DNA from: Bacteroidota bacterium
GTDB lineage: Bacteria; Bacteroidota; Bacteroidia; Chitinophagales; Chitinophagaceae
Reading direction: 5' to 3'
DNA: 64,000 nucleotides
Assembly (NCBI GenBank): GCA_018266455.1
Contig: JAFEAJ010000003.1
Span: forward strand, 1-64,000
The notes below the pieces were generated by a model. That model searched no databases and was not told where the DNA came from. It saw nothing but the letters and a program-made list of their open reading frames with translations. Positions 44,332-54,700 of the stretch are shown one piece after another. Position numbers and translations under genes: made by a program. Within the stretch, counting starts at the first letter, position 1. Each line of letters begins with the position of its first letter.

Positions 44332-45108
44332 ATGAACAGTACTTCAGTTGCTTTTGAGCGGTTGGTGAACATTATGGACAACCTTCGCGAAAAATGCCCA
44401 TGGGACAAAAAACAAACCATCCAGACCCTGCGCACGTTGACCATTGAAGAAATGTACGAACTGGCTGACTCCATTACTAATGAAGATTGGGATGGCATCA
44501 AAGAAGAACTGGGCGATTTGCTGCTGCATATTGTTTTTTATGCCAGGATTGGCAGAGAGCAAAGTAAATTCACTTTGGATGAAGTGATCAACAAAATTTG
44601 TGAGAAGCTTATTGTTAGGCACCCTCATATTTATGGAGATGTTACAGTAAACGATGAAGAAGAAGTCAAAAGGAACTGGGAAAAAATAAAATTGAAGGAA
44701 GGAAAGAAATCTGTTTTGGAAGGAGTGCCTGTTTCACTGCCTGCTACAGTAAAAGCAATCAGGTTGCAGGAAAAAGCCGCACAGGTTAAATTTGAATGGG
44801 ACAATGCAAGCCAGGTTTGGGACAAAGTGGAAGAAGAAATCGGAGAGCTTAAGGATGCCATTGCATCAAACAACAAAAGCAAAATTGAAGAAGAGTTTGG
44901 CGATTTGGTTTTTTCATTGATCAATTATGCACGGTTTTTGCATATCGATGCTGAGCATTCACTTGAGCTGACGAATAAAAAATTTATCAAACGGTTCATC
45001 CAAATGGAAAACATGGCCAGTTTGCAGGGCAAAAAGCTTACCGATATGAGCCTTCACGAGATGGATGTCATTTGGAATTCCGTTAAAAAGCAAAACCAGC
45101 AGGATTGA
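44332..45108 (+). CDS. mazG: nucleoside triphosphate pyrophosphohydrolase MazG
   Basis: Hydrolyses (d)NTPs to NMPs and pyrophosphate, cleaning non-canonical nucleotides. It is 258 residues long with tandem MazG folds: LREKCPWDKKQTIQTLRTLT near residue 18, EEMYELADSI and EELGDLLLHIVFYARIG supply the first EExxE/ExxD metal site. A second copy is near residues 165-210 (KVEEEIGELKDAI, EEEFGDLVFSLINYARF). The length and double domain match housekeeping MazG. It overlaps the next gene by 4 bp (TTGA), implying coupled translation with the large kinase. Confidence 0.95.
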   Translation: MNSTSVAFERLVNIMDNLREKCPWDKKQTIQTLRTLTIEEMYELADSITNEDWDGIKEELGDLLLHIVFYARIGREQSKFTLDEVINKICEKLIVRHPHIYGDVTVNDEEEVKRNWEKIKLKEGKKSVLEGVPVSLPATVKAIRLQEKAAQVKFEWDNASQVWDKVEEEIGELKDAIASNNKSKIEEEFGDLVFSLINYARFLHIDAEHSLELTNKKFIKRFIQMENMASLQGKKLTDMSLHEMDVIWNSVKKQNQQD

Positions 45109-48100
45109 AGCCTTTTTTAAAAGTTTTTTTACGCAAGAACTTATACCTTCTTATAGCAGCAATTTCATTGCTTGTTACAGGCTACATCGCCCGTTTTTTT
45201 CTAAAAAGCAATTTTTCGGATGGTTATTGGCGCAACTCAGTACAAAATTTTTTACAGAAACGTGAAAAGGATTTTCTTGATATTGCCAAAAACCAGAAAC
45301 TCCTGCATGAACTGGCAACAGGCAGTTATGATGGCAACCAGTTAAAGACGCTTGCTGACAAAAACTATACTTTGCTTTTGTACAAAAATGATGATGGCAT
45401 CCCTGAGTTGAAGTTTTGGAATAACCAGCAGTTGCTCCTGTCGGATAGCATCTTAAAAAAAAGTGACGGGAACTATTTTTTGAGTTTGCTTAACGGCGAG
45501 TACGAATGCCTGAAACGGACGGTGCTGGTCGGCACTGACCGGATTGCTGTGATAGGTATGCTGCCGGTCAGGAACCAATATTATATCTCAATCACGAGTT
45601 TCAAGCCTGAATTCAAGAACTATCCGCTTATGGAGGACAGGTTCAGGATAACACAGCTTGTAACAGGCTTTCCTGTACAAAACAGTTTCGGCCAGACATT
45701 ATTTTACCTTGAAAAGAAAGAAACGGCAAAGGGCTATGATGGCAACTGGATACCAAGGGCGCTGTTACTGGCCAGCATTTTGCTTTTCCTGATTGTTGTG
45801 CATAACCTGGCAGAGCATATTGCAGAAAGTTTCGGCTCGATGAAGGGCATTGTGTTACTGGTTGCCATAGTGCTGGCGGCCAGGGCCTTGGTCTACGCTT
45901 TCCCTTCACTTCTCCATCTCAGGCAGTTCGAGCTTTTTGATCCAGCTATTTATAGTTCTAGTTTTATATTAAGCTCGCTTGGCGATCTTCTTATCAATTC
46001 CCTGCTTTTATGCTGGATAGTGTTGTTCATTAAACAACAGGTCAGCGGTTATGCATTCCCGTTCATGAATAACCACGTTAAAAGATGGGGCATTGTCATT
46101 ACTGTTCTGTTAATTATCCTGGTGCTGACCTTTGTCTTCTCAAACACTGTCTTAAGCCTTGTTGCAGATGCCAGGATATCTTTTAGCGTTACCAATTTCT
46201 TCAGCCTGAAAGCCTATAGCTTTATTGGTTTTATTGTTCTTGCCACGCTGGCCCTCAGCTATTTTTTCATCACACAGCTGCTGTTGAACCTGATCAGCCG
46301 GCTTGTTCGCCCGAACAATATTGCTGTGTATGTGATACTGGCTTTTTTGGGGCTGCTGTTGCTTACCTTCCTGGTAAAAAGCCCCGACCTGGTTTCATTG
46401 GATGTGATCATATTGCTATGGCTGCTGGTTTACATCTGGCTGATGCAGCGAAAACTTTTTTCCAGCCTGAACCTACGGCTGAATATCTCGGAAGTACTTT
46501 TCTGGCTTTTCATTTTTTCGGCTTCTATATCATCGATCATCTTCTTTGAAAATAAAAAAATTGAACTCGAGCAAAGGACAAAAACCGCAGACAGGCTTGC
46601 AGAGCAGGCCAACCCATCGAGCGAACGGTTGATGAGCATCGTCCTGGCATATTTGGACAATGATTTTTTTTACTCGAACTTCCATCGCTTTGCCGATTCT
46701 GCTTCGAATGAGTTTTTGAAAGATAGCCTGGTCAACAGCAGCTATACCACTTACCGGGACAAGTACGATATGAAAATATATACGTACGATACTGTTGAAC
46801 GGCCTTTGTTCAATCCACAACCAGCTTCCTTCGATACACTGAACACCATCTTTAACATCCAGGGCAAAACGACGAACATTGATGGTTTGCGCTATTATGA
46901 AAAATCGTACGACAAATACACCTATATCTATAAAAAAGTGGTGAGGAACAGCCTTAGCAAACCGATAGGCTACGTTTTTATTTTATCAGATCGCAAAAGC
47001 GATAAAGGAGATGTGCTGACACCAGAGCTGTTCCAGCAGAAAAAAGAATTTTTCCCTGAATACTCGCCAGTATACTCGTATGCCATTTATAATAACAACG
47101 AACTGATAGATTATAGCAACAATTATCCCTTTCCCTATCTTTTGAATGAAAGCAAAGTTCCTAAAGTAGATTACGAAAGAAGGGCTAACGGATCTTATGA
47201 TGAACTTTGGCATAAGGCAAGCGATAATGAAATTGTGGTGGTTGCTAAAAAAGACAACTCGTTTATTGAAGCAGTTACCCTTTTTGCGTACCTGTTCAGT
47301 GCTTTTTTAGTGATGCTGGCAATAGTTCGTGTGGTTGCCATGTTGATTGCTACGCGCCTTCAGTTGGGCAGGCTCAGGCCCTACCTGCAGTTGAACATCC
47401 GTTCACAGATACACACGACCATCATCTTTATCAGCATATTTTCTTTCCTGGTAATCGGCACCGCAACCATTTTGTTTTTTATAAACAGGTACACAAGAGA
47501 TAACCAGGTCAAGCTAAGCAAAGACATTAAAGTAGCAGTAAAAGAGCTGCAGGATAACATAACGTCCCCCAATTTTAACGACAGCCTGCAGAAGTTTGAG
47601 TTTGTATCTAAAGAGAGCCTGGAAAATACAGTGAACAATCTTTCGGAGATACATGGCTCGGCTATTAACCTCTATAACCTGGATGGAGACCTTGAAGCAT
47701 CCTCCAACCCTTTTGTTTATGACAAAGGCATACTGAGCAAAAAAATGGACCCCATTGCTTATTATAACCTTCATGAGAAAAATGCAGTGGAATTCCTTAA
47801 CCAGGAGAAAATGTCTAAAATATCTTATCTCAGCGTTTATTGCCCAATCAGGAACGAAAAGGGCAAGGCTTATGCTTATTTGAACATACCTTCATTCACG
47901 ACGCAGGATGAACTGAAACAGGAGATATCCAATTTTTTGGTGGCGATAGTTATTTTGAATGCATTTATTTACCTGGTAGCCGGCACCATTGCGCTGATCC
48001 TCACCAACAGGATCACCTCTTCCTTTACGCTGATTTCAGAAAAAATGAAGGAAGTGAACCTTGGCAAAACGAACGAGCCGGTTGAATGGGGGCGCGATGA

Positions 48101-48869
48101 TGAGATTGGCGGCCTCGTAAAGGAATACAATAAGATGGTCAAAAAACTGGAAGAAAGCGCTGTAGCCCTTGGTAAAAGCGAGCGCGAAGGCGCCTGGCGC
48201 GAAATGGCAAGGCAGGTTGCCCACGAAATCAAGAACCCGCTGACACCAATGAAGCTGAGCATACAGTACCTCCAAAAGGCAATTGATAATGATTCTGCGA
48301 ACGTAAAGGAAATGGCTGCCGGCGTGGCAAAAACTTTGGTGGAACAAATAGACCATTTGGCAAAAATCGCTGCAGACTTTTCACAGTTTGCCAATATAGG
48401 CAACCCCAAACTGGAGGTTTTTGATTTGCATGATATGCTCTACTCGCTCTCATCATTGTATGAAACCACAGAAAACCTTTTGTTCAAGTGGGTGCCTGTG
48501 CATCAAAAAATTTTTCTGAATGCCGATAAGACCCAATTGAACAGGCTCTTTACCAATCTCCTTCAAAATGCAGTGGAAGCTTGTGAAAACAATGATAAAA
48601 AAGTAATCAGCATAAGCGAAGAACTGAAAAACGGGTGTGTTGTTGTTAAAGTGTCTGATAATGGGGAAGGCATACCTGTTCAAACACGCTCAAAGATTTT
48701 TACACCAAACTTCACCACCAAATCTTCGGGCACTGGCCTTGGCCTTGCCATGAGCAAAACCATTGTGGAACAGGCTAAGGGAAAAATCTGGTTCGATACG
48801 AAAGAAAAAGAGGGCACCACTTTTTTTGTTGAGCTGCCATTGGCTGAAGAGGCGGAACAGGTGGGATAA
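45105..48869 (+). CDS. large NtrY-like sensor histidine kinase
   Basis: 1254 residues, TTG start overlapping the mazG stop. One membrane span is near residue 20, then a long block of hydrophobic helices between residues 215 and 480. A large extracytoplasmic part (about 490-720) follows, then further spans near 725-745, 770-790 and 930-955, a HAMP-like segment, and the kinase core. The DHp motif is RQVAHEIKNPLTPMKLSIQ with phospho-acceptor His1040. The ATPase motifs are NLLQNAVEACEN, SDNGEGIP and SSGTGLGLAMSK. The HEIKNPLTP motif and architecture resemble NtrY. No response regulator gene is adjacent, so it is an orphan. The signal is unknown. Confidence 0.9.
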   Translation: MKPFLKVFLRKNLYLLIAAISLLVTGYIARFFLKSNFSDGYWRNSVQNFLQKREKDFLDIAKNQKLLHELATGSYDGNQLKTLADKNYTLLLYKNDDGIPELKFWNNQQLLLSDSILKKSDGNYFLSLLNGEYECLKRTVLVGTDRIAVIGMLPVRNQYYISITSFKPEFKNYPLMEDRFRITQLVTGFPVQNSFGQTLFYLEKKETAKGYDGNWIPRALLLASILLFLIVVHNLAEHIAESFGSMKGIVLLVAIVLAARALVYAFPSLLHLRQFELFDPAIYSSSFILSSLGDLLINSLLLCWIVLFIKQQVSGYAFPFMNNHVKRWGIVITVLLIILVLTFVFSNTVLSLVADARISFSVTNFFSLKAYSFIGFIVLATLALSYFFITQLLLNLISRLVRPNNIAVYVILAFLGLLLLTFLVKSPDLVSLDVIILLWLLVYIWLMQRKLFSSLNLRLNISEVLFWLFIFSASISSIIFFENKKIELEQRTKTADRLAEQANPSSERLMSIVLAYLDNDFFYSNFHRFADSASNEFLKDSLVNSSYTTYRDKYDMKIYTYDTVERPLFNPQPASFDTLNTIFNIQGKTTNIDGLRYYEKSYDKYTYIYKKVVRNSLSKPIGYVFILSDRKSDKGDVLTPELFQQKKEFFPEYSPVYSYAIYNNNELIDYSNNYPFPYLLNESKVPKVDYERRANGSYDELWHKASDNEIVVVAKKDNSFIEAVTLFAYLFSAFLVMLAIVRVVAMLIATRLQLGRLRPYLQLNIRSQIHTTIIFISIFSFLVIGTATILFFINRYTRDNQVKLSKDIKVAVKELQDNITSPNFNDSLQKFEFVSKESLENTVNNLSEIHGSAINLYNLDGDLEASSNPFVYDKGILSKKMDPIAYYNLHEKNAVEFLNQEKMSKISYLSVYCPIRNEKGKAYAYLNIPSFTTQDELKQEISNFLVAIVILNAFIYLVAGTIALILTNRITSSFTLISEKMKEVNLGKTNEPVEWGRDDEIGGLVKEYNKMVKKLEESAVALGKSEREGAWREMARQVAHEIKNPLTPMKLSIQYLQKAIDNDSANVKEMAAGVAKTLVEQIDHLAKIAADFSQFANIGNPKLEVFDLHDMLYSLSSLYETTENLLFKWVPVHQKIFLNADKTQLNRLFTNLLQNAVEACENNDKKVISISEELKNGCVVVKVSDNGEGIPVQTRSKIFTPNFTTKSSGTGLGLAMSKTIVEQAKGKIWFDTKEKEGTTFFVELPLAEEAEQVG

Positions 48870-48914
48870 AAAACCAGGGCGCTGCGACCGGCACATTTTC
48901 GTTAAATAAACCGC

Positions 48915-51224
48915 TTAACAGGATCCGTACAATTCTTTGAACGCTTCCTCTGCATAATGAAGCAATTCATCCGCATTGTGTTTATTGAAGGTAAGCGGGG
49001 GCTTAATTTTTAAAACATTATGAAGCGGCCCGTCAGTGCTTAACAAGTATCCTCTTTCTCTCAGCCTTTCCACTACCATGTTTATTTCCGGGACAGCAGG
49101 TTCAAGTGTTGATCGGTCCTTTACCAATTCTACACCTATAAACAGCCCGTGCCCACGCACGTCACCAATGATGGCATATTTATTCATCAGCTTTTTAAAC
49201 CCGCCGATTAAATATTCCCCGGTTTCTTTTGCATGCTGCTGCATTTCTTCCTGTTCAATTACATCCAGCACCGCCAGCCCGGTTGCCATGGACACCGGGT
49301 TGCCTCCAAAAGTGTTGAAATATTCCATGCCATTATTAAAGGCTTCGGCAATTTCATTCGTGACCACAACTGCCGCTAAAGGATGCCCATTCCCAATAGG
49401 CTTCCCCATCACCACGATATCAGGGATTGCCTGTTGCAATTCAAATCCCCAAAAAGCATCGCCTACCCGGCCGAAGCCGACCTGTACTTCATCTGCTATG
49501 CAAACGCCCCCTGCGGCCCTTACATATCGGTACACTTCTTTTAAATATCCCGGCGGCAAGGGCATCTGCCCTCCAACCCCTAATAATGTTTCGCAAATAA
49601 ATAAGGCAGGGCTTTTATTTTCTTTTTCCAGGTTTTCAATAATGAGCTGAACATCCTGCGCATATTTTTTCCCCGCGCTGTTATCTCCGTATTTATAAGG
49701 TCCGCGGTAAAGGTCGGGGTTTAGCGCTTTGTGTATCCATGGCATTTTGCCAAAGCCGCCTTTGCCATCAAACTTATAAGGGCTCATTTCCATGGCAACT
49801 GTGGAAGTGCCATGATAAGCATGGTCAAGAACAATAATGTCTTTTTGCTTTGTGAAATGACGGCTCATCCTTACGGCAAGGTCATTGGCTTCGCTGCCGC
49901 TATTGGTAAAATAACAAACTGATAAGGAAGCCGGCAGCCGTGAAGTTAATCTTCTTGCATATTCAACAATGTTGTCGTGCAGGTACCTGGTATTGGTGTT
50001 CAATACAGCCAATTGCTTTTGCATGCGCTTGACCACTGTCGGGTGACAATGCCCAACATGGCTTGGGTTATTGACACAGTCCACAAATGTATTGCCCTTG
50101 TCATCGTAAAGATATTGCAATGCCCCGCGAATGATTTTGATGTGCTTTTTATAACTTATGCTCAGGTTCCTGCCAACATGATTGTTTCTTTCTGACAAAA
50201 GCGTTTGATAACCTTCATTACTGATGGCTTCGGTAAAACCACAGGCTTTCCTGAATTCGTTTTGCGCTTTTACCGGATTGACCCTGATAAGTTTTGTCAA
50301 CAAATCCCATGCAGGCTTTTCTGAAATAAAATGATGTTCATTATTTGTAGCGATAGACGCATTGTATGCAGATTGCGCAACACTGATACAAAGCCTTGCT
50401 GCGATCAAATAATACAACACATTCACTTCTTCGGCTTTTAAAGGGTAAGATTGATGATAGCCTTTAACAAGCAGCATTGCAGCACGCAATGGCTCCGGAT
50501 GGTTCATCATGGCATAAGTGCAGGCCACTGCCACATTATTGATGAGCGCAGTGTGCACCATGTCGCTGAAATCGATGAGCCCTGAAATGCGGCCATCTTT
50601 TACGAGGATATTGGTATCATTGGCATCGTGGTGTGCATAAGCATGGCGGAATGAGCTGATCAAAGGCAGCACTTCAGTTTCAAACTGCAGCAGGAAGTAT
50701 CCTGCGATCCTTCTTTGTTCGTGGTTTTTAATACACGAAAGTTTTCTGTTGGCGTCCGCTGCATGACTGATGTCCCACAAATAATAACGGTGCATGGCGG
50801 GGTGAGAGAAATTTTTCAAGGCCTTGTCCATCTTCCCTAAAAAGCGCCCAAGGTCGATATGCAGGCTGTCAGGCTTATTATTAAGTTCTATCCAGAATTC
50901 ACCTTCCAGGAAAGTGAGCAGCCGCAAGAAGTAACTTTTATTTTTGAGATTTATGGAAACGAGGTATTCCCCATGCACAGACGGGATGTGTTTATAAAAT
51001 TTATCCGCTACTTCAGAGGCTGAAAGGTGTTGCAATATCTTCACCTGTGCGTCAAAAAATGCATGGCTGTGCTCATCACTGGCTAATTTCAGGATGTATT
51101 TTCTGCCGTCAGCAGCGGCAAGTTTGAAGTTGTATTCATATTCTCCTGTTAGCGCAGTTGCTTTTGCTTCTATAGAATAAAACTTCTTTGCCAGTGCTTC
51201 GATGTCTTTTTCTGTAAATGACAT
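48915..51224 (-). CDS. APH-type kinase fused to class-III aminotransferase-fold phospholyase
   Basis: 769 residues from MSFTEKDIEALAKKF; an ATG 15 codons upstream is less likely. Residues 1-330 are an aminoglycoside-phosphotransferase-like kinase domain with the catalytic loop HAYAHHDANDTNILVKDGRI and metal Asp in GLIDFSDMV. Residues 350-769 are a class-III PLP aminotransferase fold: TNSGSEANDLAVRMSRH near 450, ADEVQVGFGRVGDAFWGFE near 580, VVMGKPIGNGHPLAAVV with the PLP lysine. In animals hydroxylysine kinase (AGPHD1) and the phospholyase AGXT2L2 work in sequence, and AGXT2L1 is an ethanolamine-phosphate phospholyase. The fusion suggests phosphorylation of an amino alcohol then elimination of phosphate. 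The substrate (hydroxylysine, ethanolamine or another) is inferred. Confidence 0.85.
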   Translation of the reverse strand: MSFTEKDIEALAKKFYSIEAKATALTGEYEYNFKLAAADGRKYILKLASDEHSHAFFDAQVKILQHLSASEVADKFYKHIPSVHGEYLVSINLKNKSYFLRLLTFLEGEFWIELNNKPDSLHIDLGRFLGKMDKALKNFSHPAMHRYYLWDISHAADANRKLSCIKNHEQRRIAGYFLLQFETEVLPLISSFRHAYAHHDANDTNILVKDGRISGLIDFSDMVHTALINNVAVACTYAMMNHPEPLRAAMLLVKGYHQSYPLKAEEVNVLYYLIAARLCISVAQSAYNASIATNNEHHFISEKPAWDLLTKLIRVNPVKAQNEFRKACGFTEAISNEGYQTLLSERNNHVGRNLSISYKKHIKIIRGALQYLYDDKGNTFVDCVNNPSHVGHCHPTVVKRMQKQLAVLNTNTRYLHDNIVEYARRLTSRLPASLSVCYFTNSGSEANDLAVRMSRHFTKQKDIIVLDHAYHGTSTVAMEMSPYKFDGKGGFGKMPWIHKALNPDLYRGPYKYGDNSAGKKYAQDVQLIIENLEKENKSPALFICETLLGVGGQMPLPPGYLKEVYRYVRAAGGVCIADEVQVGFGRVGDAFWGFELQQAIPDIVVMGKPIGNGHPLAAVVVTNEIAEAFNNGMEYFNTFGGNPVSMATGLAVLDVIEQEEMQQHAKETGEYLIGGFKKLMNKYAIIGDVRGHGLFIGVELVKDRSTLEPAVPEINMVVERLRERGYLLSTDGPLHNVLKIKPPLTFNKHNADELLHYAEEAFKELYGSC

Positions 51225-51269
51225 TTTCAAATTTTTGAAGGAACGGGCCGATGCCTTGCTGCGGTTCAT

Positions 51270-51725
51270 TCAACCGATCAGCAAATTGGCTGAAACAGGT
51301 TTCAAGGTAAAACTATATTCCTAATCTATGTAACTTTATAGCATTGGAATTATTATTGGCGAAGCGATTGAGAATGCCACGGGTATTATAATTGAAACAT
51401 GCAAGGGCATCGAGCTGATGTTTGCTTCAATGAAACCGGGTGCCTGGCAGCTTGTCATTAATATGATGCAGAGGATGTGCCCACGGCTGTGCTGATATAG
51501 AAATGAACACTGGTTTTTGCTCGTTTTTTAAATGGTATCTTATTCAACGTATCACGCTTTCTAAAAATAATTCTTTGAACGGCTGGCAGGTTTAATCTTT
51601 TCCAAAGCTCATGCACGACCATCCGATTTATTATCGATTGCAAGTTGTGGAAAAGTTGGGCCGCTGATATATAAAATCCCTGAAATCATTTTTTAAATGG
51701 CTTTTTAGCAAGCGAATAAATTATA
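51270..51725. other. intergenic stretch between divergent genes, holding a repeat
   Basis: About 450 bp between the aminotransferase-fusion gene and the two-component sensor gene, divergently transcribed. It contains copy 3 of the 73-nt element. The rest shows no convincing gene on either strand; a 60-codon reverse frame has no features. Confidence 0.5.
51592..51664 (+). repeat. 73-nt palindromic element, copy 3
   Basis: Starts TTAATCTTTTCCAAAGCTCA; exactly 73 nt. The inner hairpin is CGAT/ATCG where copies 1 and 2 have TGAT/ATCA, so both partners of one base pair changed together. An extra TGC/GCA pairing (positions 21-23 and 49-51) extends the structure. One mismatch occurs in the outer stem (A14 against G56) and one G-T pair (16/54). 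Confidence 0.85.
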
Positions 51726-54700
51726 ATGCGCCTTACGATATTATTCTTCCTGCTGTCCTTACTGTTGCCTGCCGTTGCTCAATCGCAGTACATTTTTCAA
51801 CATGTTACGGCGGAAGATGGTTTAATCCCAGGCCCTAAAATCAGCACTATGCAGGATGCGGAAGGGTATTACTGGTTTGCTTCTTCCCGGTTATTGCAAC
51901 GTTTCGATGGGAAAAATTTCATCACTTATAAATACCATTTTAAAAACAAACCGGGTTATGATGCGGACTGGTCCGTAAAACCTATTGAGGACAAAGAGGG
52001 AAACATTTGGGCCAGGAGCCCCGAAGGCATTAATATTTTTAAAAGAAAAGAACGCAGGCTGGAAAGGTTGTACATGAGCGATGCACCTGACAGCAACACA
52101 AGCAATATTTGCAATGTTTTTAAAGATGTGCACGACAACATCTGGATCATCAGCAGCCGGAATATTTTCCGTTACGATCATTCATCTGCTAAGCCTGTTT
52201 TCGTAGCAACGATGAATGAAAATTTCAGTCATGCGGTATATGACCGCGGAAGAAACCGCTTTTGGATCTTACTCGATGAAATGCCTCATGAAATGGTGTA
52301 TTTTGATTGCAAATCAGAAAAGTTCGGGAAAGTGCCCGAGTTGAGCCTGATAAGTTTGTTCAGTAAAGATAACCCGGTTTCTCTTTTCAAAATAGACGCA
52401 GATAACAACTTGTGGGTTTCAAACTACATTGGAGATTTGTGTATGTACGACCCGGCCAGTGGCAAAGTCATTTATTATAACGTGCTTCACAACAGGCACA
52501 ATGGCAAAACAAATTTGCCAAACTCAGCCGTTTTTGATTTGTCAGACAATGGGAATTCAATATGGTTCACCTCAGATTTTCATTCAGGCTTAATTCGGTT
52601 CGATAAAAAAACCAAAAGTTTTTCATTTTTACGAAATGACAATGGCTCAGAATATGGCTTGCATTATGAAAGCGAGTCATACGATATTTACCAGGACCGG
52701 GACCGGAACATTTGGGTAAACACCGATATGGGCATGAACATCTTTAACCCTCAACTGAACAGGTTCAAATACTTTGATGCCCGTCAGGCTAAGGCCGTTC
52801 CGCCATTCAGTTCAGATGTTACTTCGTTTTTTGAAAGCAGCAAAAACGAGATATGGGTCGGTACCTGGGGCGCTGGTGTTTTCAGGTATGACAGCAACTT
52901 TAATCTTCTTGCCCATTACACCTACCGGGAGAAAGATAAGGCCTCTTTTGGCGAGCCTTTCAACAAAGCCTGGTCATTTGGGGAAGACAGGTCCGGAAAA
53001 ATTTGGATCGGCTGCCAGTATGCGATGCTTTCTGTTTTGAATACGGGAACAGGGAAATTCAAAAACGAATACGTTCCCGATTTTCAAAAACAGACCATTA
53101 TGCAAATGACAAATGATCAAAAAGGGAACTTTTGGTTTGGCTTGCATAGCGGCTTCCTTGGCGAATGGAATGCCGACAGCAATAAATTTTGCGTGTACAA
53201 AAACCTGTATGGCCCTGGCGAAAAAAATATACACGCCATTGATGGCCTTTGTGTTGACAAAAACAATAAGGTTTGGGTGGCAACAGGTGATGACAAGCTG
53301 AGGTGTTTTGACCCGGATAAAAAAATTTTTACAACCACCGCGCTTAGCGGTGTGCATGTTTTGTTGTTTTCAATAGTGAATGACTCGCTCATTATTGGGG
53401 GCACTTTAGGGAGCGGGGCATTTGTATATAATATAAACAACAGGCAAAAACGTTTTTTTACAACTGAAGATGGCCTTACTTCAAATACCGTTTATGGGGC
53501 AGTTGCGCAAAACGAGCACAATATCTGGGTGCTCACCAATGAATCGATTGAACGTATTGACATGGTTTCTGGCAATATTAGAAAATTCGGTAGCGGGGAT
53601 GGGATAAAAGACCATGTGTTTGGGCGTGCAATATGCCAGCTAAAAAATGGCACTATGCTTATCGCTTCAAATTCAGGCGTGATCTATTTTCGCCCCGATG
53701 GCCTCATTCCCCGTAAAGCGCCCCCGAATGTTACGATTACGGCATTGCGCATCGATCAAAATGATGTGTCGGTCGATTCTTTGGCCCAACTGAAAGAGAC
53801 TGATCTTGCACACTCACAAAATTCAATTGCAATTGAATTCGGATCCCTTTCTTTTAGTGAAAGAAAAGACATTGAATACTTCTATAAACTGGATGGCAGC
53901 GATAAAAAGTGGATAGCCGCAGGTAACCAGCAATCAGTCATGTATGCCAGCCTGGCTCCGGGGAAATATACATTCCAGGTAAGATCGCAAAACCGTGATG
54001 GGCTAAGATCTCCCGGAATTACATCGCTCATTATAGTGATCAGCCCGGCATGGTGGCAAACCTGGTGGGCCTATTTGCTTTGGGCTTGCATGGCGATATC
54101 AATTGTCTATTCTGTTTACAACTACAGGAAAGCAAATAAAACAGCGCTTTCCAGGGTGCGCCAGAAAATTGCAAGCGACCTGCACGATGACATCGGGTCA
54201 ACACTGAACAGCATTTCGGTTTATAGTGAAGTGGCAGGAAGGCAGTTGAATGAAAATTCGCAAAATGCAAAAGCTTTGATTGAAAAGATAGGAGCGGTGT
54301 CGAGAAACATGATTGAGAACATGAACGATATTGTATGGGCGATAAACCCGAGGAACGACCAGTTTGGGCACATTATCCAGAAGATGCAATACTTTGCAGG
54401 CGAGCTGTTGTCAGGAAAAAATATCTTGTTGCAATTCAGCATTGATGAAAAAATTAAAAGCATCAACCTTACGATGGAAAAAAGAAAAAATTTTTACCTC
54501 ATTTTTAAGGAGGCAGTTAACAATGCCTACAAATATTCCATGTGCAAAACAGTAAATGTTGTGCTGGCTGCCGGTACTGGCAAACTGGTTATGATCATTA
54601 CTGATGACGGATGCGGATTTGATATTCTTCAGGAAAAAACACATGGCAACGGGCTGAAAAATATGCATGACCGGGCTAAGGAAATAGGAGCAGACATAGA

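Noticed and set aside
47969..48409. 146-codon reverse-strand frame inside the large kinase gene
   Set aside because: Shadow of the HAMP/HisKA coding region, no start context or family resemblance.
49036..49650. 204-codon plus-strand frame
   Set aside because: Antisense to the PLP domain of the fusion gene; Ser/Pro/Cys-rich low-quality translation.
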